This document shows positions 23,090 through 32,769 of a DNA stretch of 64,000 nt, in pieces; position 1 is the first letter of the stretch, and every line of letters starts with the position of its first letter. The stretch is taken from contig CM073522.1 in the NCBI GenBank assembly GCA_037074615.1, forward strand, positions 26,720,962 to 26,784,961, written 5' to 3'. This DNA comes from Leucaena leucocephala. Taxonomy: Eukaryota; Streptophyta; Magnoliopsida; Fabales; Fabaceae. The position numbers were made by a program, and so were the translations under genes. The notes below the pieces were generated by a model. It had not been told where the DNA came from, did no database searches, and saw only the letters and a list, made by a program, of their open reading frames with translations.

Positions 23090-24427
23090 ATGAGAATGGA
23101 TCCAACAGAGAGTAGAGCTTATTTCTCATGTCTTGAAGAGGGTGTGCTAAACGAAAACGATGTCGTCATGCCAGAGAATGATGCAGCACAGATGGCTGCT
23201 CTAATCCCATCGACATTCTCAAACACTTGGCTCTCCAATTGCTATTCGAAGTATCCAATCTCATTGAACTCAGCTTCACCTGATCAAATCTCATGCACTT
23301 TACCTATGAATCATCAAAACCAGATTCCTTATTCAAATCCTCAAATCCATACTTCTCCTTTTGCATGCCATCCAAGTCTTTCAAATGTTCCAATATATCA
23401 TCAGAGTATGGTGGGACAGGAACACCAATACAAGAAGCTAGTTATACTCAGAAGTACTTTAATCATCGAACTGATCCTGTGAATCAAAAACTTCATCAAC
23501 TCCTCAAGACCATACAACGCCTTGAAGATGAAGTCTTCCTTTGCCGTCAATGCGTCGATATGATCCACAAAGTTTTTCAAATGGCCAAATACAAAAATTT
23601 AACTCAAATTCCTTATGATTTTCCAGTTCTTCAGCCACCTCCAATCAGTAATGAATTGAGCCCACAAGTTCCTTCAGGTGTTCCAGTGCAATAGCCACTT
23701 CTAATGAATCAGTTTAACCTACAAAATACCACAAAAGGGATCCCTAGCATGCCAACAGGAGTGATCCACTAGCAACCATATCACATGTCACAGGTGATGC
23801 TAATGTCCCCTGAATTTCCATTATCATACCCTTTTTATGATTACTTAACTCCTCAAAACCACATTGTTTATTCAGTTCCTCAAATACATCAACGTAACCC
23901 ACAAAATCCCTCTTACGGTGAACAATATAACCCATAACCATATCATGAGCTACCGCGACTGACATCACCTAAACTTTCATCAGACCCTTGGCTCTTTGAA
24001 AGGAAACACTTGGTGAATCAGTCTTCTTCCTTTAACTCAGAGGCACCAATAAATATTCATACCAATATTAATAAGGAAAAGTCAAGGATTGAGGAAGAAC
24101 ACATGTGGAGTGAGGAAGAACACAAGTACATGCATGCATTGAAAATTTGTCAATTCCATTTGATATATTCCCTTTTGTTTTCTCATCATAAATGTCTTAA
24201 TTTTTTTTTTACTTTCTAATAATTATAGGGGATTTTTGATTGGATTGCAAAAGTACGGGAGGGGAAATTGGAAGGAGATTTCCATGCAAGTTGGAAAAAC
24301 AAGGAGAGCAATCCAAAATGGAAGTCATGCTCAAAAATCCTTTGAACACCGAAAGAAGAAAGAGAATAAAAAGAGGAGAAGAAGAATCATCCACGATATA
24401 ATAACTGATTCTTATGTTTCCTCTTAA
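23090..24427 (+). pseudogene. SHAQKYF-class MYB-related transcription factor, pseudogene (copy A)
   Basis: The reading frame opens at ATG 23090. Compared with copy B, one G is missing in the G-run near 23409, which shifts the frame; in-frame TAGs follow at 23692 and about 23774. The N-terminal part has a helical segment near DPVNQKLHQLLKTIQRLEDE and a Pro/Gln-rich middle. The DNA-binding domain starts with WSEEEHK and is split by a 103-bp intron (24126-24228, GTACAT...TTATAG). Exon 2 encodes GFLIGLQKYGRGNWKEIS and then SHAQKSFEHRKK, a variant of the SHAQKYF signature, followed by a basic tail and a stop at 24427. Intact relatives are nuclear regulators binding TATCCA-type sites. Confidence 0.8.
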
Positions 24428-24903
24428 CTTCAGCATCAAAATCAGTTGGTTGCTCCACAAAACCATGTTGTCCCTTCAAGTCTTCCAAGGCAAAACCCCC
24501 CAAATTAAATATTGATCAATCTGTGAACTCAAATGGCACCTTTGTTGTGTAAAGATTGTTTGTCCTCTCCAACTAGTTTTATAGTATATAATGAAATTGA
24601 TATATTCATTTTTTTGTATAATAGTTCTAAAATTATTACTTCTGTTGTTCTTAAGGGACCTTTTTTAATTCTCCAATGCTTCACAATTCTATGCGATCCC
24701 AACTTCCATGTTTAATTTATCATGTTGGTAAGGTTCATGCTATTAATGAGTTTTATAGGATTTTTTTCAGATTGGAATCTATAAACAAAAAGAAATATTA
24801 ATTTAAAATAAAACAAAAGTGACTTGGATTAGAAATAATATATTTATTCTTTGTTAATAGCTTGGAGGAGATAGGTGGGGCCATGCTTGATTCCATCAAA
24901 AGG
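24428..24903. other. 3' flank of MYB pseudogene A
   Basis: No gene. The segment to about 24760 is partly shared with copy C (61160-61470). The rest is unique within this window. Confidence 0.5.
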
Positions 24904-25128
24904 TTCGAGGATGGACTTTTTTTTTTTTTTTTGGTTGCCCACTCGATTCACCGGAGCTTTGCCCCGACTACATCCGGATCCGACCCGCGTCGCGCACCTG
25001 GCTATGGTGGGTGAGTCTCCTAACGGGGATTTTCTGCGTACGCCAAGGCTCGAACTCAAGACCTCGCTTAAGCGATACCGAGCCGCTTACCACTCGGACT
25101 AACCCCCGTTGGTTTCGAGGATGGACTT
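24904..25128 (-). mobile_element. tRNA-derived SINE with target-site duplication
   Basis: The body is 24919-25113 on the minus strand. Its head reads GGGGGTTAGTCCGAGTGG (A-box-like) and GAGTTCGAGCC (B-box-like), the internal RNA polymerase III promoter of tRNA-derived SINEs. The tail is a run of 16 A (plus-strand T run 24917-24932). It is flanked by TTCGAGGATGGACTT at 24904-24918 and 25114-25128, a 15-bp target-site duplication with no mismatch, so the insertion looks young. Spread of such elements depends on LINE enzymes. Confidence 0.92.
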
Positions 25129-25429
25129 GTTTCCTTTAAGATGGGCATAATGAATAGTCTTGAGTCTAAGAGATATGGGTTCACCTAGTTGGACCACAAA
25201 GTTGGAGGAGACTGATGGACCCTAATCTAGGTTAAAGAAATTTGAGATAAAGATACATTCTGATACTAGCAAATAATATGGATCAAGCTAAACTAGATGG
25301 ACCACAAAAGTCAAAGGTATGGGGTGTGGGACTAACTAACTTAGCATGATAGTTAGCACGAGTTTGATATTAGAACCAACATGAGTTCGAATCATCAAAA
25401 GGTTTTAGGACAAAGCTCCTTTAAAAATA
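25129..25429. other. non-coding interval shared with copy C
   Basis: No gene. Sequence from about 25190 matches copy C from about 61475. Confidence 0.5.
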
Positions 25430-26860
25430 AGTAGATAAATAACATTTTATGACTAAGAACTCTAAAACTGAATATTTGGTGTTAAAAAAAGTAATAAAAA
25501 TGAAATAATAGAAGGTAAAATAACTAGCAAAGAAAGACATCATGGTTCTGTTACGTGGTCTAGTAGGTTCTAGATCATTAAAACTCACGTATAACGAGAC
25601 ATACAAATCAATGGTATATTAAAATTAATTAAGGAATAAACAATAAAAGATGCATAGCCAATAATAACAGAACAAGTGGTAGAAATAAAAATAAAGGGAG
25701 AAGCTAAAAATAACTGATAAAAATATAAACAAATAGAAATATATAAATCCAATCCAAATTAAATTATTAAATTAATATATCAATGGAGAAATAAGTAGAT
25801 AAATAACATTGCATAGTCAAGAACCTGAAACTGAATACCCTGTAAGTAAATGGTATAAAAAAAAGCAATAAAAATGAAATAAAAAAGAAGGTAAAATAAC
25901 TAGCAAAAAAGACATTATGGTTTCATTACGCCAAATAAACATAAAAACAAACAAGATTACAAAACAAAAAAACGATATATAAAATAAATACAAATTAAAG
26001 AAATGAATTGTAAAATTATACGCACATATAAATAAGAAAATGAATGAATAAATAGAGACAAACATGATAAATAAAATTTTAATTAAGGCATAAACAATAA
26101 ATAACATTGCATAGCCAATACTAACCGAACAAGCAATAGAAATGAAATAGGAGAATGAAATAACTGGCAAAAAAATGTCATGGTTTCACTACGTCAAATA
26201 AATATAAAAACAAATAGATAACCAATCAAAGTAATATATTAATGGATAAATAAACAAGATTATATAAACTCTCACAACTAAACCAAATATACACTCAATC
26301 AAATGATAACCAATCAAAACAAATTAATATATACACATATATAAATAGGAAATTAAATACAAATTAAATAAATAAGCTGTTTATAAATAATAATGGAATA
26401 AAAGAAGGTAAAATAACTAGCAAAAAAGATATCATGGTTTCATTACGCCAAATAAACATAAAAACGAACAAGATTACAAAACAATAATTCAATACGTAAA
26501 TATATATAAATAAGTAAATAAATGCAAATTAAATAAACAATTATACGCACATATAAAAAATAAATTGAATGAGTAATAAATATTCAATTTATAAATAAAT
26601 AGGAACAAAGAAATGAATCAAAAATTAAAATTAATTGAGAAATATTAATTTTAATATATCAATGGAGAAATAAAAAAACTTAGACTAAATGAATGGAATC
26701 ATTTATAAATATTCAATTTATAAACAAATGAACGGTAAATTAAAATTAATTAAGACATAAACAATAAATAAAATTGCATAGCCCATAGTAATATAGAACT
26801 AGTAGTAGAAATGAAATAGCAAACAAATAGATAACCAATCAAAATAAAATTAATATGTTA
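25430..26860. repeat. AT-rich diverged tandem repeat family, about 260-bp period
   Basis: The landmark ATGGTTTCATTACG or a variant occurs at about 25917, 26180 and 26433 (spacings about 263 and 253), with a more diverged copy near 25541. Each is followed by ccaaataaacataaaaac or similar and preceded by ggtaaaataactagcaaaa. Units are rearranged rather than head-to-tail perfect. Related units lie at 61720-62200. No coding potential. Confidence 0.7.
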
Positions 26861-26863
26861 ATG

Positions 26864-26956
26864 GAGAAATAAACAAGATTATATAAACTCTCACCACTAA
26901 ACCAAATATACACTCCATCAAATGATAATTTATCATTAACACAAGAAAATGAGAAA
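26864..26956. repeat. 93-bp direct repeat, left flank of EPRV1
   Basis: Identical over all 93 bases to 32557-32649. It belongs to the host AT-rich repeat family: a related but diverged version lies near 26268. It therefore looks like duplicated target DNA rather than viral sequence. Confidence 0.9.
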
Positions 26957-26970
26957 TAATAGAAAGAATT

Positions 26971-28226
26971 ATGGGTCAAGAAGAAGAAGAAAAATTAGAA
27001 AAATTATAAAATGATATGAAGAATTTTATTAGAATAAATCCATAAGTGAGTCAAATAAATATGCAACAACAATTTAATCCACCTAATACTGAGAGTATTG
27101 AATACAGAAATATTAGTACTGAAAGTAGTCGAAGAAATGATAGAATTGAACGAGAACAAGAAGTTCAAGATGAAAATATTCATAAAGAACCATTAAGAAA
27201 ATTTGAAGAAGATGAATTTGTATTTAATGCATCATTTAAACAAGCTAGTAATTCAAATTATGTACCACCACCAATAGAACAATATGAAACCAGATCAATA
27301 CCAAATTCAGGAATATGGTTAAATATGGATTGTTTATTAGATAATGAAAAAATATTAGAGGAATGGAGTAAAGCTCAATTAGTAGCTTTAATAGGAAAAA
27401 ATATAGATACTCAAGTAGCTAATATGTTAATAGAAGCTAGTTTTGTAGGAAACGTACAAAACTAATGGAAAAGTAAAGATCATGAATTTAGAGAAAGAGC
27501 TAGAATAGTTACAGAACCAACAAACAATATACGAGAATATTATGCTTTACTAATAAGACAATATGAACAATTATTGAGAAATGAATTTATAGGAAGAAGT
27601 AATGCATTATTTGAAAAGACAACTAGAAATAGAGCAATAACAAAAATGCATCAAATAGAAATTTGTTCTTTAGATCCCAAATATTTAAATCAATATATTT
27701 ATGATTATAAAAAATATTATTATGAAGCAAGATTAGAAACATTAGAAGAACAAAGATTTTATTTAGATTTATTTTATAGAAAATTACCAAGATTAGTATC
27801 TGAAAATATAATTGAAGAATATATAAAAGCTTTTCAAAAATCAAAACATAATAACTTACTTAGATACTATGGGAAGAAGAGAAGATTATCTTAGAGAATA
27901 TTTATCAAATAAATGTAAAGAAGCTTGGAGAAATATTAAGTATTATAAAACTAATAAAATGATATTAAAATGTGGAGAATTAGAAACACCTCATAGATGG
28001 GGATGTGAAAATAAGAAAAAGAAAAGAAGATTAAAAAAAGCATAAATATAAGTTTAACAAATATCCAAAATATAAAGTATATAAAAAATATAAACCAAGA
28101 AAATATTTTAAGAAAGGAAAAAGAAAATTAAATTATAAGAAAAAACCTATAAAATGTAAATGTTATAATTGTGGAGAATTAGGTCATATATCTACTAATT
28201 GCCCAAAAAAGAAAGATAAGAAATGA
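26971..28226 (+). pseudogene. EPRV1 coat protein (Gag-like) relic
   Basis: The first ATG in frame is 26971, only 14 bases from the left junction. In-frame stops occur at 27007, 27043 and 27463, and the frame changes near 27890. The mid-region (27560-27850) is rich in Tyr and charged residues. The C-terminal part is very basic and ends in a CX2CX4HX4C zinc knuckle (Cys codons at 28161, 28170 and 28200, His at 28185), as in Caulimoviridae coat proteins. The protein would package pregenomic RNA and DNA. Confidence 0.75.
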
Positions 28227-28320
28227 GTAAATATATTACAAGAAGTATACGATTTAAATATGGAACCTATAGAATTATAATAATTTATCAGGAAGTGAAA
28301 TAGATGGAGATGATATTAAA

Positions 28321-29568
28321 ATGTATAAGATAAAAGAATTAAGTAATAGTGATAATAATAGCGAGAACTCAGATATATTAGAAGAAGATATAAGTGATGA
28401 ATTTTATTCGCCTATAGAAGATAATTATCAAATTAATATGATAAGAAGTGAGGAAATAGGAGAAACTAGTAATAGAGAAAATGAATATGAAGAATTTGAA
28501 GAATATAGAAATGTTGAAGAAGGAATAGTAGAAAAAATAACTTTTAATCAACAACAATATAATAAAATAAAAAATGCTCATTTAAATATGACAACTAATG
28601 AATTAAGAAATAAAAATTTTATGCAAAAGGTAAGTAAGATATTAAAATCTAAGAAAAAAGAAAAACAAGCATGTGTAGTATTAGAGAAAAAATATCATAT
28701 AGAATCAAGTTTAACAAAAGGTATTCTTAGAATTCCTTTAATAAATAAATCATTAATAGAATCTGAAATAGAAAAATTACCATTTAAAGATGAAGTTACA
28801 GAAATATATATAGCAGGAGTACAATTATTAGTAAAAGCCTATTTTCAACAAGGAATAGATTCACCTATAGAATTATTAATAACTGATGGAAGAATAATAA
28901 ATAATATCAAAAATAGCATATTAGGAGCTTTAACTAGAAATTTAATATATCAAAAATTAAAATTTACTTTAAATACGAATTTTACAATATCAAGAACTGA
29001 TGAACATATGAATAGATCAATATTAGTATATCATAAATTGGACAAAATAAGATTATTACAAGGAGCTAAGAAAATTAGTATAACAGCAATGATAGGATTA
29101 GTATTTACAAACGAACATAAGATATATAATAAATTTCAAGGAAGAATAACTATTGATAAGAATTTTATGCCTATATTAAGAGAATTACCTTTAGAAACAA
29201 CTAATATTACTATACCAAGACAATTAGAGTTAGAATTAGATAGAACTATATTATATAATGAATTACCTAGAAGAATAGAAAGTAATGATAATTTAGGACA
29301 AAGATCATTAAGAATAAATACACCAGAATATTCAACTATTAATATAAATTTAACGCCAAGACATGGTATAGACTATAGACCTATATCTAGAAGAGGAATT
29401 AATAGAAGTTCTAGTTTAAGAGAAGAAAATTATGAAGCTAGTAAGTTAGCAGAGATTCCAATAAGTTCAAATTTAGTACGAGTAAGACCTCAAAGTAGAA
29501 GATTAGATATTACAGAAAGAAATGAAAATCTAATATTATTAGAAATAAAGAAAGAAGCTATATGGTAG
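28321..29568 (+). CDS. EPRV1 movement protein (30K superfamily), open frame of 415 codons
   Basis: This is the longest uninterrupted frame in the element. An acidic N-terminal third (28321-28530) is followed by a region that fits the 30K-type movement protein of pararetroviruses: a hydrophobic strand near 28810 (IAGVQLLVKAYFQQG), then SPIELLITDGRI (with the conserved Asp), and SILGAL and KLKFTL strands. Movement proteins carry virus through plasmodesmata. It starts about 95 bases after the coat protein frame ends, so the gene order is coat protein then movement protein. It is intact as read, but the element as a whole is defective. Confidence 0.65.
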   Translation: MYKIKELSNSDNNSENSDILEEDISDEFYSPIEDNYQINMIRSEEIGETSNRENEYEEFEEYRNVEEGIVEKITFNQQQYNKIKNAHLNMTTNELRNKNFMQKVSKILKSKKKEKQACVVLEKKYHIESSLTKGILRIPLINKSLIESEIEKLPFKDEVTEIYIAGVQLLVKAYFQQGIDSPIELLITDGRIINNIKNSILGALTRNLIYQKLKFTLNTNFTISRTDEHMNRSILVYHKLDKIRLLQGAKKISITAMIGLVFTNEHKIYNKFQGRITIDKNFMPILRELPLETTNITIPRQLELELDRTILYNELPRRIESNDNLGQRSLRINTPEYSTININLTPRHGIDYRPISRRGINRSSSLREENYEASKLAEIPISSNLVRVRPQSRRLDITERNENLILLEIKKEAIW

Positions 29569-29595
29569 GAAATAATAGCAAAAGTAGATCCAAAT

Positions 29596-30056
29596 ATGGA
29601 AAAAACAACAATTCAATTAAGTTATACTGAAAATAATTTAGAAATAACAAATGAAGGAACAAAAGCAAATATTTTAATAAGATTCAATAATAGAGATATA
29701 TTAAATATTAAAGTATGGGTAGAAGAAGATAATAATAATTATTATAAAATAATATTAGGAAAAGATTTTTTAGATTTAGTAAGACCATATAGAATTCAGG
29801 AAGATAGAATAATTATAAATATAGATCATCAAACAATAATATTACCTAAAATAAAATGACACAATTATATTATATTTTAGTAAAATTTAATTATCAGAAA
29901 TATAGATCACGAAAATATCATGCTTTAGTTGATACTGGAGCAAATATAACAATAGCAAAATATAATGTATTACCTAAAGAAGTCTGGAAAAGAAAACAAA
30001 ATGTAAAAAGAATAGGAGGAATTGGACGAGATTCAAATAATAGAATTGGAAGCTAA
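29596..30056 (+). pseudogene. EPRV1 aspartic protease region
   Basis: A short open frame (29596-29859) leads into a second (29856-30056) containing the retropepsin motif DTGA at 29931-29942, followed by a hydrophobic stretch (NITIAKYNVL). A frame change near 30030-30050 separates it from the reverse transcriptase frame, which starts at 30022. In Caulimoviridae the protease is fused to reverse transcriptase and releases the mature proteins. Confidence 0.7.
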
Positions 30057-31239
30057 AAATATACCTATACAAATAGGAAATTATGAATTAAAAATATTAG
30101 AACTAAACCAGTATAATGATTCTACATGTGATATAATATTAGAAATAGATTTTTTAGAACAATATTATCCTTGGACTATAACTAAGGATATATGGATATT
30201 CACAACTCCATGTACACATGAAGCATGGGGAATAAGAATAACAAGACCTTATAAACGAAAAGATGAAAAATTTCAAAAGAAAATAAATAAAAATGAAATA
30301 CAATTTTTACCTAATAATAAACCAATAGAAATAGGAGAAAAAATATGTCCTTTAAATATATTGAAAATTGAAAATAAAACTATAGAGCAAAGATTAATAG
30401 AAAATTATAGCGATAATCCTTTAATACATTGGGAAAAATCTAAACTATTAGCAAAAATAGAATTAAAAAATTATAGTAAAGAAATAAATTGTAAACCTTA
30501 TCCTTGGACTGAACAAGATAAGAAAGAATTTATAATGTATATAAATGAAATAAAATTATATGATTTAATTAGAGAAAGTAGATCAGAATATTCGTCACCA
30601 GGAATGATAGTTATGAATCATAGTGAACAGAAAAGAGGAAAATCTAGAATGGTTATTAATTATAAGAAATTAAATAATTTAGCTATAAGGAATAAATATC
30701 CAATACCAAAAATGGAATTATTATTTAATTTAATAAAAGAAAAAACAATATTTAGTAAGTTTGATTGTAAATCAGGATTTTTTCAAATAAAATTAGAAGA
30801 ATATAGTAAAAAGTATACAGCTTTTAGTACATCAGAAGGATTATATGAATGGAATGTATTACCTATGGGATTACATAATAGTCCTAGTATATTTCAGGAA
30901 TATGTTTCAAAATTATTATTACCTATAAAAGACTTTGCAGTAATATATATAGATGATATATTAATTAGTTCAAATAACTTTGAAGAACATGAAAAACATC
31001 TAGAATTATTTATGGATTTAATAGAAGAAAAAGGATTAAACATTTCATCTAAGAAAGCCGAATTAAGAAAAGAAAGAATAGGATTTTTAGGACAATATGT
31101 ATCTAAAGAAGGAATAGAATTACAAGAGCATATTAGTAAAAAAAATTTAGAATTTCCTAAAATTACTAATAAAAAAGAATTACAATCATTTTTTAGGATT
31201 AGTAAATTAAACTACAAATTATATACCAAATTTGTCTAA
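30022..31239 (+). pseudogene. EPRV1 reverse transcriptase
   Basis: Open for 405 codons. The motifs come in order: RMVINYKKLNNL near 30640, FSKFDCKSGFFQI (first catalytic Asp) near 30755, LPMGLHNSPSIFQ near 30860, the YIDD box at 30946-30957, and the thumb region GFLGQYVS near 31083. It copies pregenomic RNA into DNA. The catalytic residues are present, but the frame breaks at about 31235 before RNase H. Confidence 0.9.
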
Positions 31240-31774
31240 ATTAACTGCAAAGATATCAAAATTAGCGGAAGAAAATAGTAAATGGCTATGGAATAATGAA
31301 ACAAAAGAAATAGTAAAACAAATAAAACAAATATGTCAAAATTTATCAAAACTAACTATACCAATACATGAAAATATAAAATGGATTATTTATACTGATG
31401 CTTCTGATAATTATTGGGGAGCAGCATTATTTCATGAGAATAAAAATCAAGAAGAAATAATAACTAGATATGCTAGTGGAAAATTTAATGATAGTCAGAG
31501 TAATTATCATTCAAATTGAAAAGAATTTTTAGTAATAGTAAAAGCAGTAGAAAAATTTGAATTATTTATTGTTAATACTAAATTTATAATTAGAACTGAT
31601 AATACTCAAGTAAAATATTGGTTAAATAAAGGAATAAGAACAAATAAACTTAGCAATAAGATGTTAATAAAATGGCAAAGTGATTTGTCTTATTATGATT
31701 ATGACATTGAATATATTAAAGGAAAGAATAACTTAATTGCTGATTTTTTAAGCAGATGGAATCATCAAGAATGA
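31232..31774 (+). pseudogene. EPRV1 RNase H
   Basis: The RNase H domain has IYTDASDNYWG (first Asp) near 31389, the Glu in KEFLVIVKAVEKFE, and RTDNTQVKYW near 31592. A TGA at 31517-31519 interrupts it. The domain ends at TGA 31772 with no integrase downstream, as in pararetroviruses. Confidence 0.88.
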
Positions 31775-32067
31775 CAAGTAGTGATAGTTCTCCCAGAGAA
31801 TTATCAAGTATGGAGCAATTATATACTAAGATTAATATCTTGGACATGAGTATTAATCTGTTATATAGTCAGATGAATAGTCATGTTCAGAATCTGATGA
31901 ATAAGATGACCAATATTACTTCTCAAGTAGAAGAACTGACTATTAAAGTCAGAAATTTAGAAGATAAAAATATTTCAAGACCAGTAAGTACAGCTGATTC
32001 AGCAGTACAAGTACAAATGCCAGAAATAGTTCGAGAAATATCTCAAGAATCAAGAACAAAGTTGTAA
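31756..32067 (+). CDS. EPRV1 small coiled-coil protein, 103 codons
   Basis: The ATG at 31756 lies inside the end of the RNase H frame, overlapping it by 19 bases in another frame, as in compact viral genomes. The product has regularly spaced hydrophobic residues (LYTKINILDMSINLLYSQM, then LMNKMTNITSQVEELTIKV), so it should form a coiled coil. Virion-associated proteins of several Caulimoviridae are small coiled-coil proteins, but they usually lie upstream of the polyprotein; the assignment is an inference. Confidence 0.5.
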   Translation: MESSRMTSSDSSPRELSSMEQLYTKINILDMSINLLYSQMNSHVQNLMNKMTNITSQVEELTIKVRNLEDKNISRPVSTADSAVQVQMPEIVREISQESRTKL

Positions 32068-32170
32068 TCCAAGAAACATAGAACAATATATAAACTAAGA
32101 TTACAATATATAAACCTCTGGTATGACAAAGTTGTAATCTTTATAAGGAAAACATAGAACAATATATAAG
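32056..32170 (+). repeat. direct repeat in EPRV1 3' region, about 70-bp spacing
   Basis: ACAAAGTTGTAATC occurs at 32056 and 32126, each followed by aacatagaacaatatataa. The repeat lies just after the coiled-coil gene, between coding and promoter sequence. Confidence 0.7.
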
Positions 32171-32464
32171 TTTATAATAAACTTAGTTTTCGACCAAATA
32201 TAATCCGGGAAAGAAAGATCCTTGTCCTCTTTCATACAAGGAATTATCAAAACCATTTTAAAATTTTTCAACCTTCTTCCTTCAGACTATATCAGCACAG
32301 CCTTCCTTCGTTTCCTACCAGAGGCGTAGCTAAGTTTACTATAAAAGAATATATCATACATATGAATCCATACTTAGATTACTTATTGTGATGAGAATAA
32401 TCAATTGTATCCATACATAGGATCATTACTCTAATGAAATCAAATAATACTACCTATTTAATCC
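32171..32464. other. EPRV1 intergenic region
   Basis: No coding frame was seen. It lies upstream of the promoter-like elements and may hold enhancer sequence. Confidence 0.4.
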
Positions 32465-32511
32465 CTATAAAGAGTTTAGTTAAACATACCTGCTATTCGC
32501 TTTCCAATAAA
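32465..32511 (+). promoter_or_regulatory. EPRV1 putative pregenomic promoter and poly(A) signal
   Basis: A TATA-like ctataaag at 32465-32472 is followed by AATAAA at 32506-32511. In pararetroviruses the poly(A) signal lies shortly after the transcription start because the RNA is terminally redundant; this spacing fits that plan. It lies about 60 bases from the right end of the element. Confidence 0.5.
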
Positions 32512-32556
32512 ATATTTGAAAGTAAGAACAGAGAGTAATAGAAAGAAACGTTTATT

Positions 32557-32649
32557 GAGAAATAAACAAGATTATATAAACTCTCACCACTAAACCAAAT
32601 ATACACTCCATCAAATGATAATTTATCATTAACACAAGAAAATGAGAAA
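32557..32649. repeat. 93-bp direct repeat, right flank of EPRV1
   Basis: Exact copy of 26864-26956. After it the sequence continues as ordinary AT-rich host DNA. Confidence 0.9.
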
Positions 32650-32769
32650 ATGAATGAATATATAATTTATTAAATAAATTCAATAAAATTAACAAATAAA
32701 TAGCATTGACAAATAGATATAGATAAATCCAATCCAAGACAAAATCATCATGGATAATGATTTTAGCAT

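Larger units (their letters stand above)
7935..24560 (+). repeat. segmental duplication copy A
   Basis: This block is collinear with 39025-57063 over coding relics, introns and non-coding DNA in the same orientation. In a sample of about 190 bp (17621-17810 against the B copy) I count 5 differences. Relative to B, copy A lacks the solo LTR and the Pack-type transposon, and carries about 950 bp (19377-20325) and about 270 bp (15443-15712) absent from B. The shared block includes a copia relic, two unassigned exons, the Y14 pseudogene and the MYB pseudogene. Confidence 0.93.
26957..32556 (+). mobile_element. endogenous pararetrovirus EPRV1 (Caulimoviridae-like)
   Basis: The element encodes, in order, a coat protein with zinc knuckle, a 30K-type movement protein, an aspartic protease, reverse transcriptase, RNase H and a small coiled-coil protein, then a promoter-like region. 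No integrase follows RNase H, and there are no LTRs, which separates it from Ty3/gypsy elements. The plus strand is strikingly A-rich. The 12-base sequence TAATAGAAAGAA lies at both ends (26957-26968 and 32536-32547), as if one genome length had been linearised at that point. Stops and frameshifts occur in the coat protein, protease-RT junction and RNase H, so this copy is defective. A tRNA-Met primer site was not found. Confidence 0.85.

Noticed and set aside
24875..25102. Open frames across the SINE bodies (also 63205-63593)
   Set aside because: They are by-products of the SINE, present only because its GC-rich body lacks stops in some frames.
24919..25113. tRNA gene
   Set aside because: A- and B-box-like sequences are present, but no cloverleaf folds and the body continues into a SINE with an A-tail and target duplication.
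25817..26170. Hydrophobic minus-strand open frames in the AT-rich repeats (also 61759-62089)
   Set aside because: AT-rich repeats give Phe, Ile and Tyr-rich frames on the minus strand; their presence in both segments follows from repeat homology.
28378..28581. Minus-strand hydrophobic frames within EPRV1 coding sequence
   Set aside because: They are antisense to the A-rich movement protein frame, whose complement is T-rich and therefore looks membrane-like.
26864..32649. EPRV1 as an LTR retrotransposon with 93-bp LTRs
   Set aside because: The 93-bp repeats lack TG...CA ends and contain no promoter; a host relative lies outside the element and no integrase or adjoining primer site is present.
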